Of a stretch of DNA of 64,000 nucleotides, positions 34,124 through 45,405 are shown one piece after another (position 1 is the stretch's first letter; the number at the start of each line of letters is the position of its first letter). The notes beneath the pieces are model-generated. The model was not told the origin of the DNA and ran no database searches. It saw nothing but the letters and a program-made list of their open reading frames with translations. This stretch comes from Coniella vitis. Its lineage: Eukaryota; Ascomycota; Sordariomycetes; Diaporthales; Schizoparmaceae. The stretch is from NCBI GenBank assembly GCA_011317545.1, contig WUJK01000009.1, positions 868,001 through 932,000 of the forward strand, written 5' to 3'. Both the position numbers and the translations under genes were made by a program.

Positions 34124-36419
34124 CTACGAGATCGTAATCTCCCCAGTCAGCGGCAAGTCCCTACTCGAGGCTCCAACACTGATGCCAAAGGTGCCCGTTG
34201 GCACAATCCAGTTTTGGCTCGCTACATCCCAGTAGCTGAGGTCCTTTCGCCGCAGGTCGAAGGTCGCAATCCCACTCGCTCCAGGGGCAAGCGAGAGCTT
34301 GTCAAAACCACGAAGCTGTTTAGGGGGCGAGGGAGGAGCACTGCTTGGTAGGCTGACATAGAGCTGTGCAACCTCGGCGCCAGCAACCGAGCCAGCATTA
34401 GTGACTGTCACTGTCACTGTGGCAACAGTATCAAAAAGGTCCTCTCGGCCGCCTGGTTCTGTCTGTCCTGTTGCGGGGCCCGAGGTAGCATTAGAGTCTA
34501 CGGCAAAGTTCGAAAAAGTGAAGTCGGTGTATGCTATCATATTGGGGAAAAAAAAAAAAAGGAAAATCAGCAATTGCTTCACTTTGAACTGCTTGGGCCA
34601 GCGCGCATTGGAAGGCACGGAGACACTTACACAAACCAAACCCGTACTCGTATCGAGGAGCAATGTTACTCTGGTCAAAGTGCCGGTAATCAATGTACAA
34701 GCCCTCAGAGTAGCTGTCGTCGCCGCTGACAGGCACCGAGGGATAGTCGGCAGCCGCCTTGGCAATTGTATACGGCAGTTTGCCCGAGGGATTGGCCGTG
34801 CCATATAGAATATCTACCAGGGCATTGCCGCTCTCTTGCGAGCCCAGACCGGCCCAGACGACCGCCTTGACACCAGGCAAGGCTAGGATCGTCTCGAGAA
34901 CAACCGGCCCCACGCTCTGCACCACGACAATGGTGTTGTTGTTGGCCGCTGCCACTGCCTCGACCAGCGCGTTGCCAGAGTGCCACGGGTCGAGGTTGTT
35001 CCTGTCGCCCGCATTGTTCTCGACCGTGATGTACCCTTCGCCCGAGTCCGAGGTGATGACGACAATGGCGGCGTCGGCTCCGGAGACGGTGCTCGCCACA
35101 TTGGCGGTGGAATCGCTGGCGTCGAGGCTCAACGTCGTGCCGTCTGTCAATGTCCTGGTGCGCAGGGCGTCGTACGGTGCAATCAGGTACGGGTAGTTGG
35201 CTGTGCCACTCCCCCAGCCCATTCCCAGCGTCCCAGTGTTGCAGCCTCGATCGGTGCACGCATTGGCTCCAGACGGGTTGGCAACAGCAGCGGAACCAAC
35301 AAGCGCCAGCTTCCTGGGTGTTGTGAGCGGCAGGATCCCCCCTGTGTTCTGCAGCAAGACGATGCCGTCCCGCGCATTGGCACGTACATTGTCCTTGTGG
35401 TCCGCCTGGACATTGGCGGCCAAGTTGGTGGCCGGATAGCCAGCCTCATCCTGCCCCACGAGGTACCACGCAGCGAGGATCCTCGTGACCATGTCGTCGA
35501 CACGGCTCACACTGACCTGCCCGGCGTTGACGGCGGCAAGCAGCTGCGGGCCCCAGAGGATCGTTGCGCCGTTGAAGTCGCTCCCGGGCATCGTCATGTC
35601 CAGGCCGCCGACCGCCGCGCCCACGGTCGTGTGCTGTGCGTCCCAGTCGCTCATGACATAGCCCTTGAAGCCCAGCTCGGTCTTGAGCAGCCGGTTCAGC
35701 GTGCCGTCGTTCTCGCACGCCCACGTCCCGTTCACCCTGTTGTACGAGCACATGACGCTCGCGACGCCGGCGCGCACCGCATCGGCAAACGGCCACAGGT
35801 ACAGCTCGTGCATGGCCCGGTCGCCGACGGTGCTCGACATGGTGTCGCGGTTGAGTTCCTGCTCGTTGAGGACAAAGTGCTTGGCGGTGGCCTGCACGCC
35901 GCTCGCCTGCATCCCCCGGACCGTCTGCTCCATGGCCCGGCCCGTCAAGTACGGGTCGGGCCCAAAGGCTTCCCAGATGCGGCCGCCCTGGGCGTTCTTG
36001 CCGAGGGGCCCTGCGACGGGGCCCAGCAGGACGTGCACGCCGCATCCTCTGGCCTCGGCGCCGAGGTACTCGCCGCGTTGCCGGATGAGCTCCACATCCC
36101 ACGTGGACGCAGCTTGGATCCCTGGCGTGAAGGCCGTCACGTTGGTGCCGTAGCGGACGCCCAGGGGCGAGTCTTGAAGGCAGAGCTCAGGGTAGCCTAT
36201 CGAGGCGACGGCGGCGGTGTTGCCGACGCAGGGGCCCTTGTTCCAGCCGACGCCTGTGACGATGTTGATTTTATCCTGGAGGGAGAGCTCGGCCAGTGAG
36301 GCGTTGGCTTTGTCGTATGCTGCGCTCCAGTCGACAGTGGTTTGGCCCTGGACGGTGGTGGAGAAGGAGGCCAAGGTCCCAAGGGCACCCACCGCAAGAT
36401 GCGTCGTGGTGAGGTGCAT
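34124..36419 (-). CDS. bgl1: GH3 beta-glucosidase, secreted
   Basis: Hydrolyses cellobiose and short beta-glucans to glucose. Exons are 36419..34631 and 34533..34124. The 97-nt intron has a GTAAGT donor and a GATAG acceptor with an unusual T11 tract, and joins EYGFGL to SYTDFTF. The product is 732 aa, near the size of Trichoderma reesei Cel3A (744 aa). A signal peptide covers about residues 1-25. The N-terminal TIM-barrel domain contains the nucleophile Asp258 in VMSDWDAQH, preceded by the KHF motif (residues 180-182). The likely acid/base Glu is in SDSGEGYITVE in the second domain, and a fibronectin-III-like domain ends the protein. A C13 tract lies a few bases before the ATG. A TATA box sits 127 bp upstream. 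It shares strand and likely physiology with the GH7 gene, but the two are separated by three plus-strand genes, so each needs its own promoter. Confidence 0.94.
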
Positions 36420-36422
36420 GAT

Positions 36423-36435
36423 GGGGGGGGGGGGG
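36423..36435. repeat. G13 homopolymer (C13 in the beta-glucosidase leader)
   Basis: On the coding strand this is thirteen C residues ending 4 bases before the GH3 start codon, presumably within the 5' leader. Confidence 0.8.
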
Positions 36436-36545
36436 CAAGCAGACTGGCAGGACTCGCTGGAAAGCTTACTAGAGGGAGTGCTTTTGCTTTTGCTATGCTT
36501 CTGAAAAAATATCTTTATGATTCCATGAGCTCAAGCTCCAGGCTC

Positions 36546-36554
36546 CTTTTTATA
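36546..36554 (-). promoter_or_regulatory. TATA box of the GH3 beta-glucosidase gene
   Basis: TATAAAAAG on the minus strand, 127 bp before the ATG. Confidence 0.6.
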
Positions 36555-36943
36555 AGGGCCGGCCGAGGTCGAGGGCTTAGCTGGGATGGCGGCATCTGTA
36601 TATCAACTACGTACTCATGTGCCGTCACTGCATCTGCAGTACATGTCCTGGCATTCTCCGCCTCTTCAGCCACATAGTCACTATCTGCCCGTTACCAAAA
36701 GCTTGTTGGGTGTAGGGTGTATAGTACTTGGGGGGGCCAAAGCAGTCCATGAAAAGGATGAGAAAAAGGCCGAGTCTGCTTAGCATGTAACCAAACCAGG
36801 GCTTTGACGACGGACTTTAGCCGCAAGTACTTGCCAACCACACACGTATCCACGCTCTCTCCGCGTCGATCATTCCATTGCGGTATATATTGAGAGCGTT
36901 CCTATATTCTGCAGAGAGTCTCTCTCATACCCAGAGACACCCA

Positions 36944-36944
<1 letters not shown>

Positions 36945-36984
<40 letters not shown>
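36945..36984. repeat. (AC)20 microsatellite
   Basis: Forty bases of uninterrupted AC dinucleotide repeat; likely polymorphic between isolates. Confidence 0.85.
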
Positions 36985-36989
<5 letters not shown>

Positions 36990-38940
36990 CTGGGTGGGTG
37001 GTAGATGGGGGCCCAAGCACAAAACAAGACTCTGTCTTGGCCATCTGACCTCGATCACGCATCACTGCCGTATCGCACCGCGTGCCCCTGGAAAATGATA
37101 TTTCCTGTGTTGATGTCACTTTTTACAAGACTTGGAAAAGTCGGGGCTAGTGACCCCATTAGGATTGGGCAGGGGAGTTCCGAGGTTGGGAGCAGGAGTG
37201 CTAATGAGCCTCTCCGTCGACTCGAATGAAGACGACTTCTGGTATAAATGCCGTGTGGCCGGTGCCAGTTCGGCCCGCAAAGCCAATTCTCCCAGTCCTC
37301 CAAGAAAACATGGCGTATTTAGCCAAAGTTGGTCTGGAGCGATGCCTGATGCGGTACTAGGCAATGCAGGAAAAGGAGGGATGTGTTTAGGGCGGAATAT
37401 TCACCAGCGCCACAGGATACGTCAGCTGTAAAAATTCAGGGGAATATAAACGTGTGAGAGAAAAACAAGAAAAGAAAGATTTTAAAGTGGCTTATCCCAA
37501 GACAGAAGCTCCATTCGAAAAGAAATGGTCATGAAGGCTCAGGAGTTTTGGACCAATGCAAGTTGTTGAAGCTGAGGCTGGTAACATTGGAGGAGAATGA
37601 ATGGAACGATCGCCTGACTTTTGTCGAGTCTATGGTCTTCTGACTCTAGCTTGAGCAAGGCAACGCCACAGCGAGGCTGTCAAGAGTTGATGTATCGTTG
37701 GTCGAGCACTTGGGAGTCGGTGAATCCAAAGGGCGAAAGGACTCTGAAGGTGGGCAGAGACAGTTTGACTAGTAACATTGGTGCCAAGACGCAGCCGATT
37801 CATATATTTTTATGTAATGTAAGAGGTATGGGGTACTCAGGGTTAGGAGAGCAGAGGCCCAATTCAATGTTGAACCTCTGGCTAGTTAATTCCAAAATCT
37901 CCCAGACTGTTTGCATTACTCAGAAATGTGAGGTGAGAATGCGCATCGACACATTGTATCTGTGTAGATGATCAGAATACCAGTATCAACTGCAGCAAGG
38001 TTCACCAGCCTAGTTCAATGATACAGCGTTTGGGCTTTTGACTGCTCATAATACATGCAAGGCGTCATACAAGACGGTCCAAGTTGTGCTTCAGTAGTCT
38101 TTTTCAGCTTCCTATCCTGGAATCGCCCGTCACGTTCGCTCTTTGGGAGCACTCCAATGAGGTCATGCGGTCAGACTGTGAATTTATGTTTAATAAGCCG
38201 GCACTTTTAGTTTTCACCTCACTTGGTTCGTCGTTTTCTTGGATACTTTACGTGTCGATCTACCGTTCCGATTTCGTGATGCGAGGCGTCAAAGGAGAAG
38301 GAATGCTCAACGAGTGACCGCGTAGGACTTGTTTCTTTGTCACTCCTATCGAAGTGGGGTGATAAGTAGAGCGAAGCTACGGCCCATTAAACATTCATCT
38401 GTATTGCTCTCTCACACATTGGCCTGAGCAATAAAAGTGACTTCAGGTCCTCTAACTTGAATATAAGTAGTCCATTCCATCGGCTTGCACCAGGAAAGTC
38501 CAGCTCAAAGTGCCTTGCGATGGGGAAAACCACTGGTCGCTCAACTGCGCATCTGCGCATGGTGGGGCTTACTTATGACTTATACACTGAAGAATGTACC
38601 CTGTACTTATCTCAGCGCCAGACGTCCCGGAAAGCCAGAGTACCATGTACTCAGTATCTCTCGGCCATTTCCCCCACCCGCTCAACTGCCGGCGACGGCC
38701 ACTGTCCCGCTCCCACCCCGATATTGCCGTCTTCCTCTTCGAGAGAGAGATGGCCCACATCCATGGACGATTTGTTTTCCTCAGCCGTTGGCAAAGAGAG
38801 TATAGACTGTCAAGACAACTCTCTAAAGCCGCAGCATTCATGGCTTCTTGAACTGGAGCCTGCATTACAGTTGAGTGGATTTCTTGCATCTACGCCGTCA
38901 CCCGCTCGCCCTCTTGTCCATCCTCGAGTCCAGTCTCAAC

Positions 38941-40688
38941 ATGGGCATCATCTACAGCAGGCTGGCAGCACGCCAGTTGAAGGCCTCAACACACCAAGGA
39001 AGCAGCCAGGCGACGATCGTGGGAGATGACCAAGATACCGTCGCGGGCCCCTTCGAATCAGAGGCAAAGGACGATCGTGAGCAGCAGCTGCCTCTGGCCT
39101 TTGGCTCGAGCCTGCGCAAGGAGTTTATGATGGACGCAGACTACCACAACCTCAACCACGGTAGAATCGCTGCGCCCTTTCCTCACCGTCCAAGCCCCAT
39201 TGAATCTTGGGCACACAACATGGAACAAAAGCAGGCCAGAAAAAAGGCTAACATGATTTCACAGCCTCCTTCGGCACCCACCCACACGCCATCCACCGCC
39301 GGCTCGAGCATTATCGCAGGCTCTACGAGCGCGCGCCAGACCACTTTATTCGCTACACCTACCCAGAGCTCCTGGACACCAACCGCACCGCCGTCGCAGC
39401 CTTGCTCAACAGCCCCTCCCCCGACGACGTCGTCCTCGTCCCCAACGCAACCGTCGGCATCAACACCATCCTCCGCGCCCTCGCCGATGCCTGGCACCCA
39501 GACGGCGCCGACGAGATCCTCTACTTCACCACCGCCTACGGCAGCTGCTCCAAGACAATCCTCTACCTGTCCGAGTCCACCTTTGGCCGCCACGTCTCGG
39601 GCCGCCCCATCCCGCTCACCTACCCGCTCGCCAACGCCGCCATCCTCTCCCGCTTCCACGCCGCCGTCGCTGCGTCCCGCGCCCAAGGCCGCCGCCCGCG
39701 CCTCGCCCTCTTCGACACCGTGTCCTCCGTCCCCGGCGTGCGCTTCCCCTTTGAACAACTGGTCGCCGCGTGTCGCCAGCACCACGTCCTCAGCCTCGTC
39801 GACGCCGCGCAGGGCATCGGCATGCTCCCCCTCGACCTCGCCGCGCTCAACCCCGACTTTCTCGTCACCAACGCCCACAAGTGGCTGCTCGTGCCGCGCG
39901 CCTGCGCCGTCTTGTACGTGTCCCCGCGCAACCAGCACCTCATCCGCTCGACGCTCCCGACATCGCATGGCTTCGTCCCGCGGGATGCGAGCCACGCGCC
40001 GATGGCGGCCAAGAACCCGCTGCCTGCCAGCGAGCCCGGCAAAAGCGCGTTTGTGGCTGCCTTTGAGTATGTCGGGACGTTGGACAATTCGGCGTATCTG
40101 TGTGTTGCCGAGGCGATCGAGTGGCGCAGGAGCGTGCTTGGCGGGGAGGAGAGGATCCGGGCGTATATGTGGCGGTTGGCCAAGGAGGGGGGCGAGGAGG
40201 TGGCGAGGAGGCTGGGCACGTGGGTCATGCAGAATGAAGAGGGCACCTTGACGGACTGTGCCATGGTGAATGTGGCGCTGCCTTTGGTGGTAGTCCAGAA
40301 GGAGGGTGAGCAGTCAGTGGGCTCACCATCGCGGTTGCCTGCGCGGAGCGAGGATGGCACCAAAGTGAGAGGGGCTGATGTGGAGGGGGCTGCGCCCGGG
40401 GACAGCGCTGAGCTCGGTGGATCTCAGGAAGGGGAGGATGCTGCGGTTGTCCCGGCTCGAGAAGGAGAAACGACGATCCCCTACGACGACGCCGAGCGGA
40501 TCTGGGAGTGGATGACCAAGAGGCTCGTCGATGACTACAAGACGTTTATGCCCGTCTACTACCACGCCGCGCGGTTCTGGGTGCGTCTGAGTGCGCAGGT
40601 CTACCTGGACATGGGTGACTTTGAGTGGGCTGGCGAGACGTTGAAAGAGCTTTGTCAGCGGGTAGCCAGAAAGGAGTACAACACATGA
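38941..40688 (+). CDS. Class V aminotransferase (isopenicillin-N-epimerase-like), PLP enzyme
   Basis: Predicted 547-aa pyridoxal-phosphate enzyme. Exons are 38941..39160 and 39265..40688; the 104-nt intron has a GTAGAA donor and a TTCACAG acceptor and joins the family signature DYHNLNH to ASFGTHPHAIH exactly. A second signature, the PDHFIRYTYPELL stretch, follows. The PLP lysine is most likely Lys279 in TNAHKW, and Asp in LSLVDAAQGIG would contact the pyridine nitrogen. Members of this family include cysteine desulfurase-like and IPN-epimerase-like enzymes; the true substrate of fungal members is mostly unknown. An acidic, low-complexity insertion at about residues 415-475 (Glu/Gly/Ala) separates the large domain from the C-terminal small domain. 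There are no biosynthetic neighbours that would define a pathway. The second exon is strongly GC-rich in third positions. Confidence 0.87.
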
Positions 40689-40992
40689 TACAATGTCGAG
40701 CTCCCAAAAAAAGAAAATGTCAACAAACAATGCCCACAACCCTGATAATCATGTTCGTGCTTATCTGCGACCTAAAGAATTATTGCTAATGCTTCCAAAA
40801 ACATCCACCCATGCCCTGCTCTTCTTTCTTTCTCGTTCTCAATGTACCCTCTAAACCTTTGCAAACGGCAAAAATCTACGGGCCAAAATATCACACGACA
40901 AGCTCGAAAGAACCCAGCAGTCAGTCAGTAGAGCGCGTCAACGCTATTCCGTTTCATTAATTCATTTGTTTGTTTGTTTTCTGCTTCTTCCC
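40689..40992. other. Intergenic: convergent 3' flanks
   Basis: About 300 bp of AT-rich sequence between convergent aminotransferase and GLTP genes; no gene is visible. Confidence 0.55.
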
Positions 40993-41857
40993 TTACCACT
41001 TGGCCTCCTTGCTGTCCATGAACGGCTTGAGGATGCCAACAATCTTCTCGAGACCAGCCAACCAGGGGTCCAGCTGGCCCTGCAGCTTCTCTGGTGGCGT
41101 GTCTTTGCCGACCTCCTTGTAGAAGTCGTTGCGCTTGGGGCAAAAGCCCATGGCAGCCGAAAAGACCTTCTTGACAATGAAGCCGTGGTGGGGCTTGAGC
41201 GTCTCGCCGTAGGCGTTGGTGAAGGAGACGGAGAGCTCCTCGCTGGGGTTCTTGTTGTTGGCGTTGAGGGCCTGGTACATGAAGTCGAGACCGCTAGTAT
41301 GCGTTGGACTGGTTAGAGACGGCCTGTCTTGATGCAGTTATGGGGAGTCAAGAAATGCAAAAAGCATACCGTGTCAGCCACAAGAGACCCTCTGTGGCAG
41401 TGTGCTTCTTGCTCTTGAGCTCATTCTTGACGAGGTCTTGCAGCGTGGCAGACTCGGCGGGAGCCTCCTTGTAGCGGGCATCGATTTTCTGTTGGATAAG
41501 GAAGAGGAAGAGGTCAATGGCTTTGCTTCAGTGGGCCGCGGAAAGCCGGGGCCTAGGGGAAAGAGCAAAAAGGAGCTGTGTGCGTACTGCTACATTGCCG
41601 CTAATGTCGCTCTTGACGGGGGCAAAGGCAGAGGCCTTGAGGTAGTCTGTCGCGCAAGGCCATGGTTAGCACGGGGGTGAGTCCACGACGCCGGGGCACA
41701 GCAAGCAAAGCGGCAGCGTACCAAAGATGACAACCAGAGACTCGCAGGCCTCAATGAACTCCTGCGTCGAGATGTTGTTGTTGGCGTCGATTGGCACATC
41801 GGCGAACGACTTCTTGAACGCCGGGTTCTCGAAGAAGGGGACGGAGGTGTCGGCCAT
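40993..41857 (-). CDS. het-C2: Glycolipid transfer protein (HET-C2/GLTP)
   Basis: Small cytosolic protein that moves glycosphingolipids between membranes. Exons are 41857..41722, 41646..41588, 41488..41370 and 41293..40993 (introns 75, 99 and 76 nt), giving 204 aa, the usual GLTP length. All key ligand residues of the family are present: Asp59, Asn63 and Lys66 in SDISGNVAK, Trp102 in LLWLTRG and His141 in KPHHGF. These match human GLTP Asp48, Asn52, Lys55, Trp96 and His140. In Podospora anserina the orthologue het-c is a heterokaryon-incompatibility locus, and its alleles are sensed by NLR proteins such as HET-D and HET-E. No NLR gene is in this window. A C13 tract lies about 8 bases before the start codon, in the presumed leader. 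Confidence 0.93.
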
Positions 41858-41864
41858 GGTGGAT

Positions 41865-41877
41865 GGGGGGGGGGGGG
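41865..41877. repeat. G13 homopolymer (C13 in the GLTP leader)
   Basis: Thirteen G residues on the plus strand, just upstream of the minus-strand GLTP start codon. Confidence 0.8.
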
Positions 41878-42697
41878 AGATGTAGACTGTCGGGGTCGTG
41901 ATGGATTGTTTGGTTGTGCGAGAGAGAGGTAGAGCGGAGGATGGGGGCAAGAGAGAAAAAGCAGCAAAGTAAGAGGAAAGCAATCGAGGCGGTCAGGACG
42001 TTGGTGAACACAGCTACGCAATGCGATCAACTTGGCCACGAATGCCTCTGCTGCGGTTGCGCCAGAGCATGGCAAACAGCTCCATTGCCTGTTTCAGAGC
42101 ACTGTGGCGCCAAGGTTCGAGGCCGCTTCAGGGGTGCCCCCCTTTTTCGCCCCTGGCTGCCACTGCAGCCCCTCAGTCTGAGCCCCTCCATTGTGTGGCC
42201 CCCTGGTCAATGTGGGGTTTTTGACTGCCCAGCCAGCCAGTCAGCCAACCAGCCACTATGTACGTAAATAGTAAAGTCATTTGGGGGTCCTGCCAACTCA
42301 ATGCCACCCTAACAACATGCACCCAGGACCCTAACCCGTTACTGTTACTCATAGTACTAAGTATACTATGTATAGTGAAGCCCAGGGGACGGTGGAGCCC
42401 AGTCGTACAGTGATTGCATTGAAAAGAACCAACCCACTCTAGCAGCACAACTGGCAGCCTTGCATAAGCCAATCAAAACAACTGCCATCATGTGTCAGGG
42501 ACTCATTGATCCAATTACAACCTACCAAAGACTTGTACTACTACTATGTATGTATGTATTGTAAGATTCAGCAAGCATTAATAAGCGGCATTTAAAACGC
42601 CATCAGTCAAAAAGTCCTGGACCTGAAGCTTTCCTACGACAACACCCAATTACTGTGACATAGATTCGAAATCAGATAATTGTACTGCGGCAGGTGT

Positions 42698-42721
42698 ATA
42701 CATAGTAAGCTCACTATGTAT
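42698..42721. repeat. Perfect 9-bp inverted repeat ATACATAGT-aagctc-ACTATGTAT
   Basis: Arms at 42698-42706 and 42713-42721, spacer 6 nt. It belongs to the recurrent motif family, in the opposite arm order to the copy at 17544. Confidence 0.75.
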
Positions 42722-45229
42722 GCGCCATTGTGCCATCTCAACGTGGATCTTCAAAGGTTGGCGATTGATTACCTTGACGCTGGGTAATACATACGAGCCA
42801 TCGCTCGCGCAGCAACTGCGCTCAATCCCGTGGCTGAAAAAGCGAGGTACGACGGGAAAGGTACGCGGGGAAAGTGCCGAGAAATACGCTAACACTAAGT
42901 GCACAGAACTGTTACGATTTGCCGCAAAAACGGGTGGCTTAGCTAACAGTTAGCAAGTTTTGCGGGCTGTTTTGTCTACATGCGCTAACGGCTTAACCGC
43001 ACAACGTGGATACGGAGCTATAGTATACAAATTAAGATATCATATCAGGAGCGGATACTTGTAGAACCCAATATGTCCAAACAAGTACATAGTATACTGT
43101 GACCAGAATATTGGCACATGAGTTTCCTCATTACTGTATCAGTGTAATATCAGCATGCAGGTTGGAATTGCAATTCTGACACGACTGTCCATTGCACGTT
43201 TCCTTCATCCTACCCTGCGCACAAAAAATACCTGCATGATATTATCGATTCCTGACTTGGCACAAGCATTCTCTTTCTTATATACTTGAGCTGCTGTCGT
43301 GCCCCTGCCTTGGATGATCATGAGAATTTATTATCCATGCATGAGATATCCGGCTGGAAACTTAGGGCAAGGTACGCAAGTGGCTGTCGTCAGCTCGGCG
43401 GCCGCCGACGGTGATCGTCGATGCGTTCCTAAAACGTGCTGGGTATCCGCCATCATGACTGTCCCAGCCGTCGTATTGCTCGTAGCATGATTCGAGTCCT
43501 TCTCATCCCAGCTGGCCACAGCGGGAACCCTTGGGGAATCAATATGTGCAATCCTATCATCATAAGCTCGTCTCTTCCGAGTACCTGGGTGTTAATAACA
43601 TGCCTGCTTCTAGGCTCTTGATTGTTTGATTAATATCAAGGCCTGTTACGTATAACACGAATGAAACAAAAACAATTGATGGCCTTGATGTACCTCATAT
43701 GGTTCCACATGTATCTGTGCATACTCCCGTTGCCATGGTTCGTGATAGGTTTCCTGTTTGCTAAACAATTGTCCATCATTCGAGAATCGTAAGTCGTTCT
43801 CCTCAGTGTGAACAATTCAAGTACCAAACTCACATGTCAAGAGTCAGTTGCACGTGCTCCTGCAGAGGCTTCAGCAGTAATTCAGAAGACAGAAGTAATG
43901 GATCAAACTGAGTTTGCTGTGTGTAGGATGTTGGCCGTCTTTCCCAATGGCGTGATCATCATTATCGGATAGTGTAGTATAGGGGCATTCACTCTTGTAG
44001 ATAGGCTGGAAAATTGATGATCAGCTCGCTCACTGACCAGGACAGAAACGGGATTGTCTCTGGAGATGAGATACCCATTGTTTAGGACCAGGAATTCTGC
44101 ACTTCCATCTCTGAGTGATCTCTTCTACTGCAACAGGAGCGTGCTTTTCGCTTGTATACCACATGGAGTGAAAGCAAAACAGAACACACGCACATTCGCC
44201 ATGAAGCTGCTCTTTACATCAAGAATTGATCATACATTACTTGAGCTCCTCGGCTGAATCGAACACCTGTCCTGTATCTGTATCAAACATCCTACCGCTC
44301 GCCACGGGCTTTTCTCTGGCAGTCACTGCTGCCCCTCGGGCTGGTCGTGGGACCCCGTTCAAGCCTGTCGAGCTCTGGAACAGAAAGAGACACGGGGAGC
44401 CTCTCTGGACTACGAGGGATGGCAAAGCATCAGATGCAACGATCTCTGAATGCACACCTGGCCAGGCTCGTCCACAATGTGCCGTTCATTCCTCCACTTT
44501 CCGAATGTGTGCTCGGACACATGGCCAGATAGCTGCACAACGGCTTCTTCGGAATCATATACGTGCATATGCCAGATTTATGGTGTTTTGACAAGTCACA
44601 GTCAGCCGTTGCTGCTTCATAGGTGGGATTTGTGGCACATGCGGCGTTGAAACGACGCAGGGTTGTGTGACGCCCACATCACGAGGCTCGGCTCCGTGAA
44701 GCACCCTAAACGGCATGGAACTCCGGAAACACACAACTATGCTTGAATGTAAGGATATCAACATATTCCACACCGTCTCCACCCATTGCCACATCTTCCC
44801 CGTCTTGACAAGCCCGCCAGCCGTCCGCCCTCGCCCTCTGTGCAACATCCCCCCACATCCCGTCCGAAGTGTACGCAATCCTCAGCCTTGGCGCCTCACT
44901 TGCCGATGCCACCTCGAGCCTGGCCTGACCATTGCCTCGATTCCCATTGGCGTGCCCGGTGTACCGTTATTGCGCGTTGCCGCTCGTTACTCCCTTGGAC
45001 GCGGATCCAGCATGGGCGAGTGTGTGTATGGCATCCAGACTCCGACCTCCAAGACCCATTGGGAAGATTGCGTTTGTGAGGTAACCTTGGGTATCATCCA
45101 CGCTCAACGTGCCTGGGCTGACGCAAAAGGGGCAGGCGACACGTCACGGCGGAATGAAGCTCGCCTCCAGCCTCGATATTGCTATGCTTGGCAGTGACTG
45201 TGCTGTGCGGCCAAGGGGCGACGAGCAAT

Positions 45230-45237
45230 TATAAATA
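45230..45237 (+). promoter_or_regulatory. TATA box of the intradiol dioxygenase gene
   Basis: TATAAATA, 176 bp before the ATG at 45406. Confidence 0.55.
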
Positions 45238-45405
45238 TGTCCAAGGAAACACCAGCATCGCCGTCTCCGAGTCTTGGTTGCTCAGGCTCATCCGCTCCAG
45301 CAACGAGAAGCCAGCACTCTTGATTCCCCCTCTCATCCTTGCTCCCAGACGAGCGCAACAGACACCAGCCTCAGCACCACCATCCCACCACCATTGTTGA
45401 TCAAC

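Larger units (their letters stand above)
36420..38940. other. Intergenic: divergent upstream region with (AC)n microsatellite
   Basis: About 2.5 kb between the beta-glucosidase (-) and aminotransferase (+) genes. It contains the GH3 promoter, an (AC)20 microsatellite at 36945-36984 and otherwise only unsupported short frames. Confidence 0.5.
41858..45405. other. Intergenic: largest gene-free stretch, motif-rich and partly AT-rich
   Basis: About 3.5 kb between divergent GLTP (-) and dioxygenase (+) genes. From about 42,240 to 43,100 it carries the densest group of TACTATGTA/TACATAGTA copies (42256, 42351-42377, 42541, 42698-42721, 43086). From about 42,900 to 44,250 it is visibly AT-rich. A 160-codon frame at 44715-45197 has no protein-like features. 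I see no gene. Confidence 0.5.

Noticed and set aside
34980..36299. 439-codon open frame antisense to the GH3 gene
   Set aside because: Same cause: GC-rich third positions of the beta-glucosidase suppress stops on the opposite strand. No domain resemblance.
39183..39995. 270-codon frame antisense to the aminotransferase gene
   Set aside because: Gly/Val/Asp-rich shadow of a GC-rich coding exon.
44715..45197. 160-codon plus-strand frame upstream of the dioxygenase
   Set aside because: No domain, signal or composition typical of protein, and it runs through likely promoter DNA.
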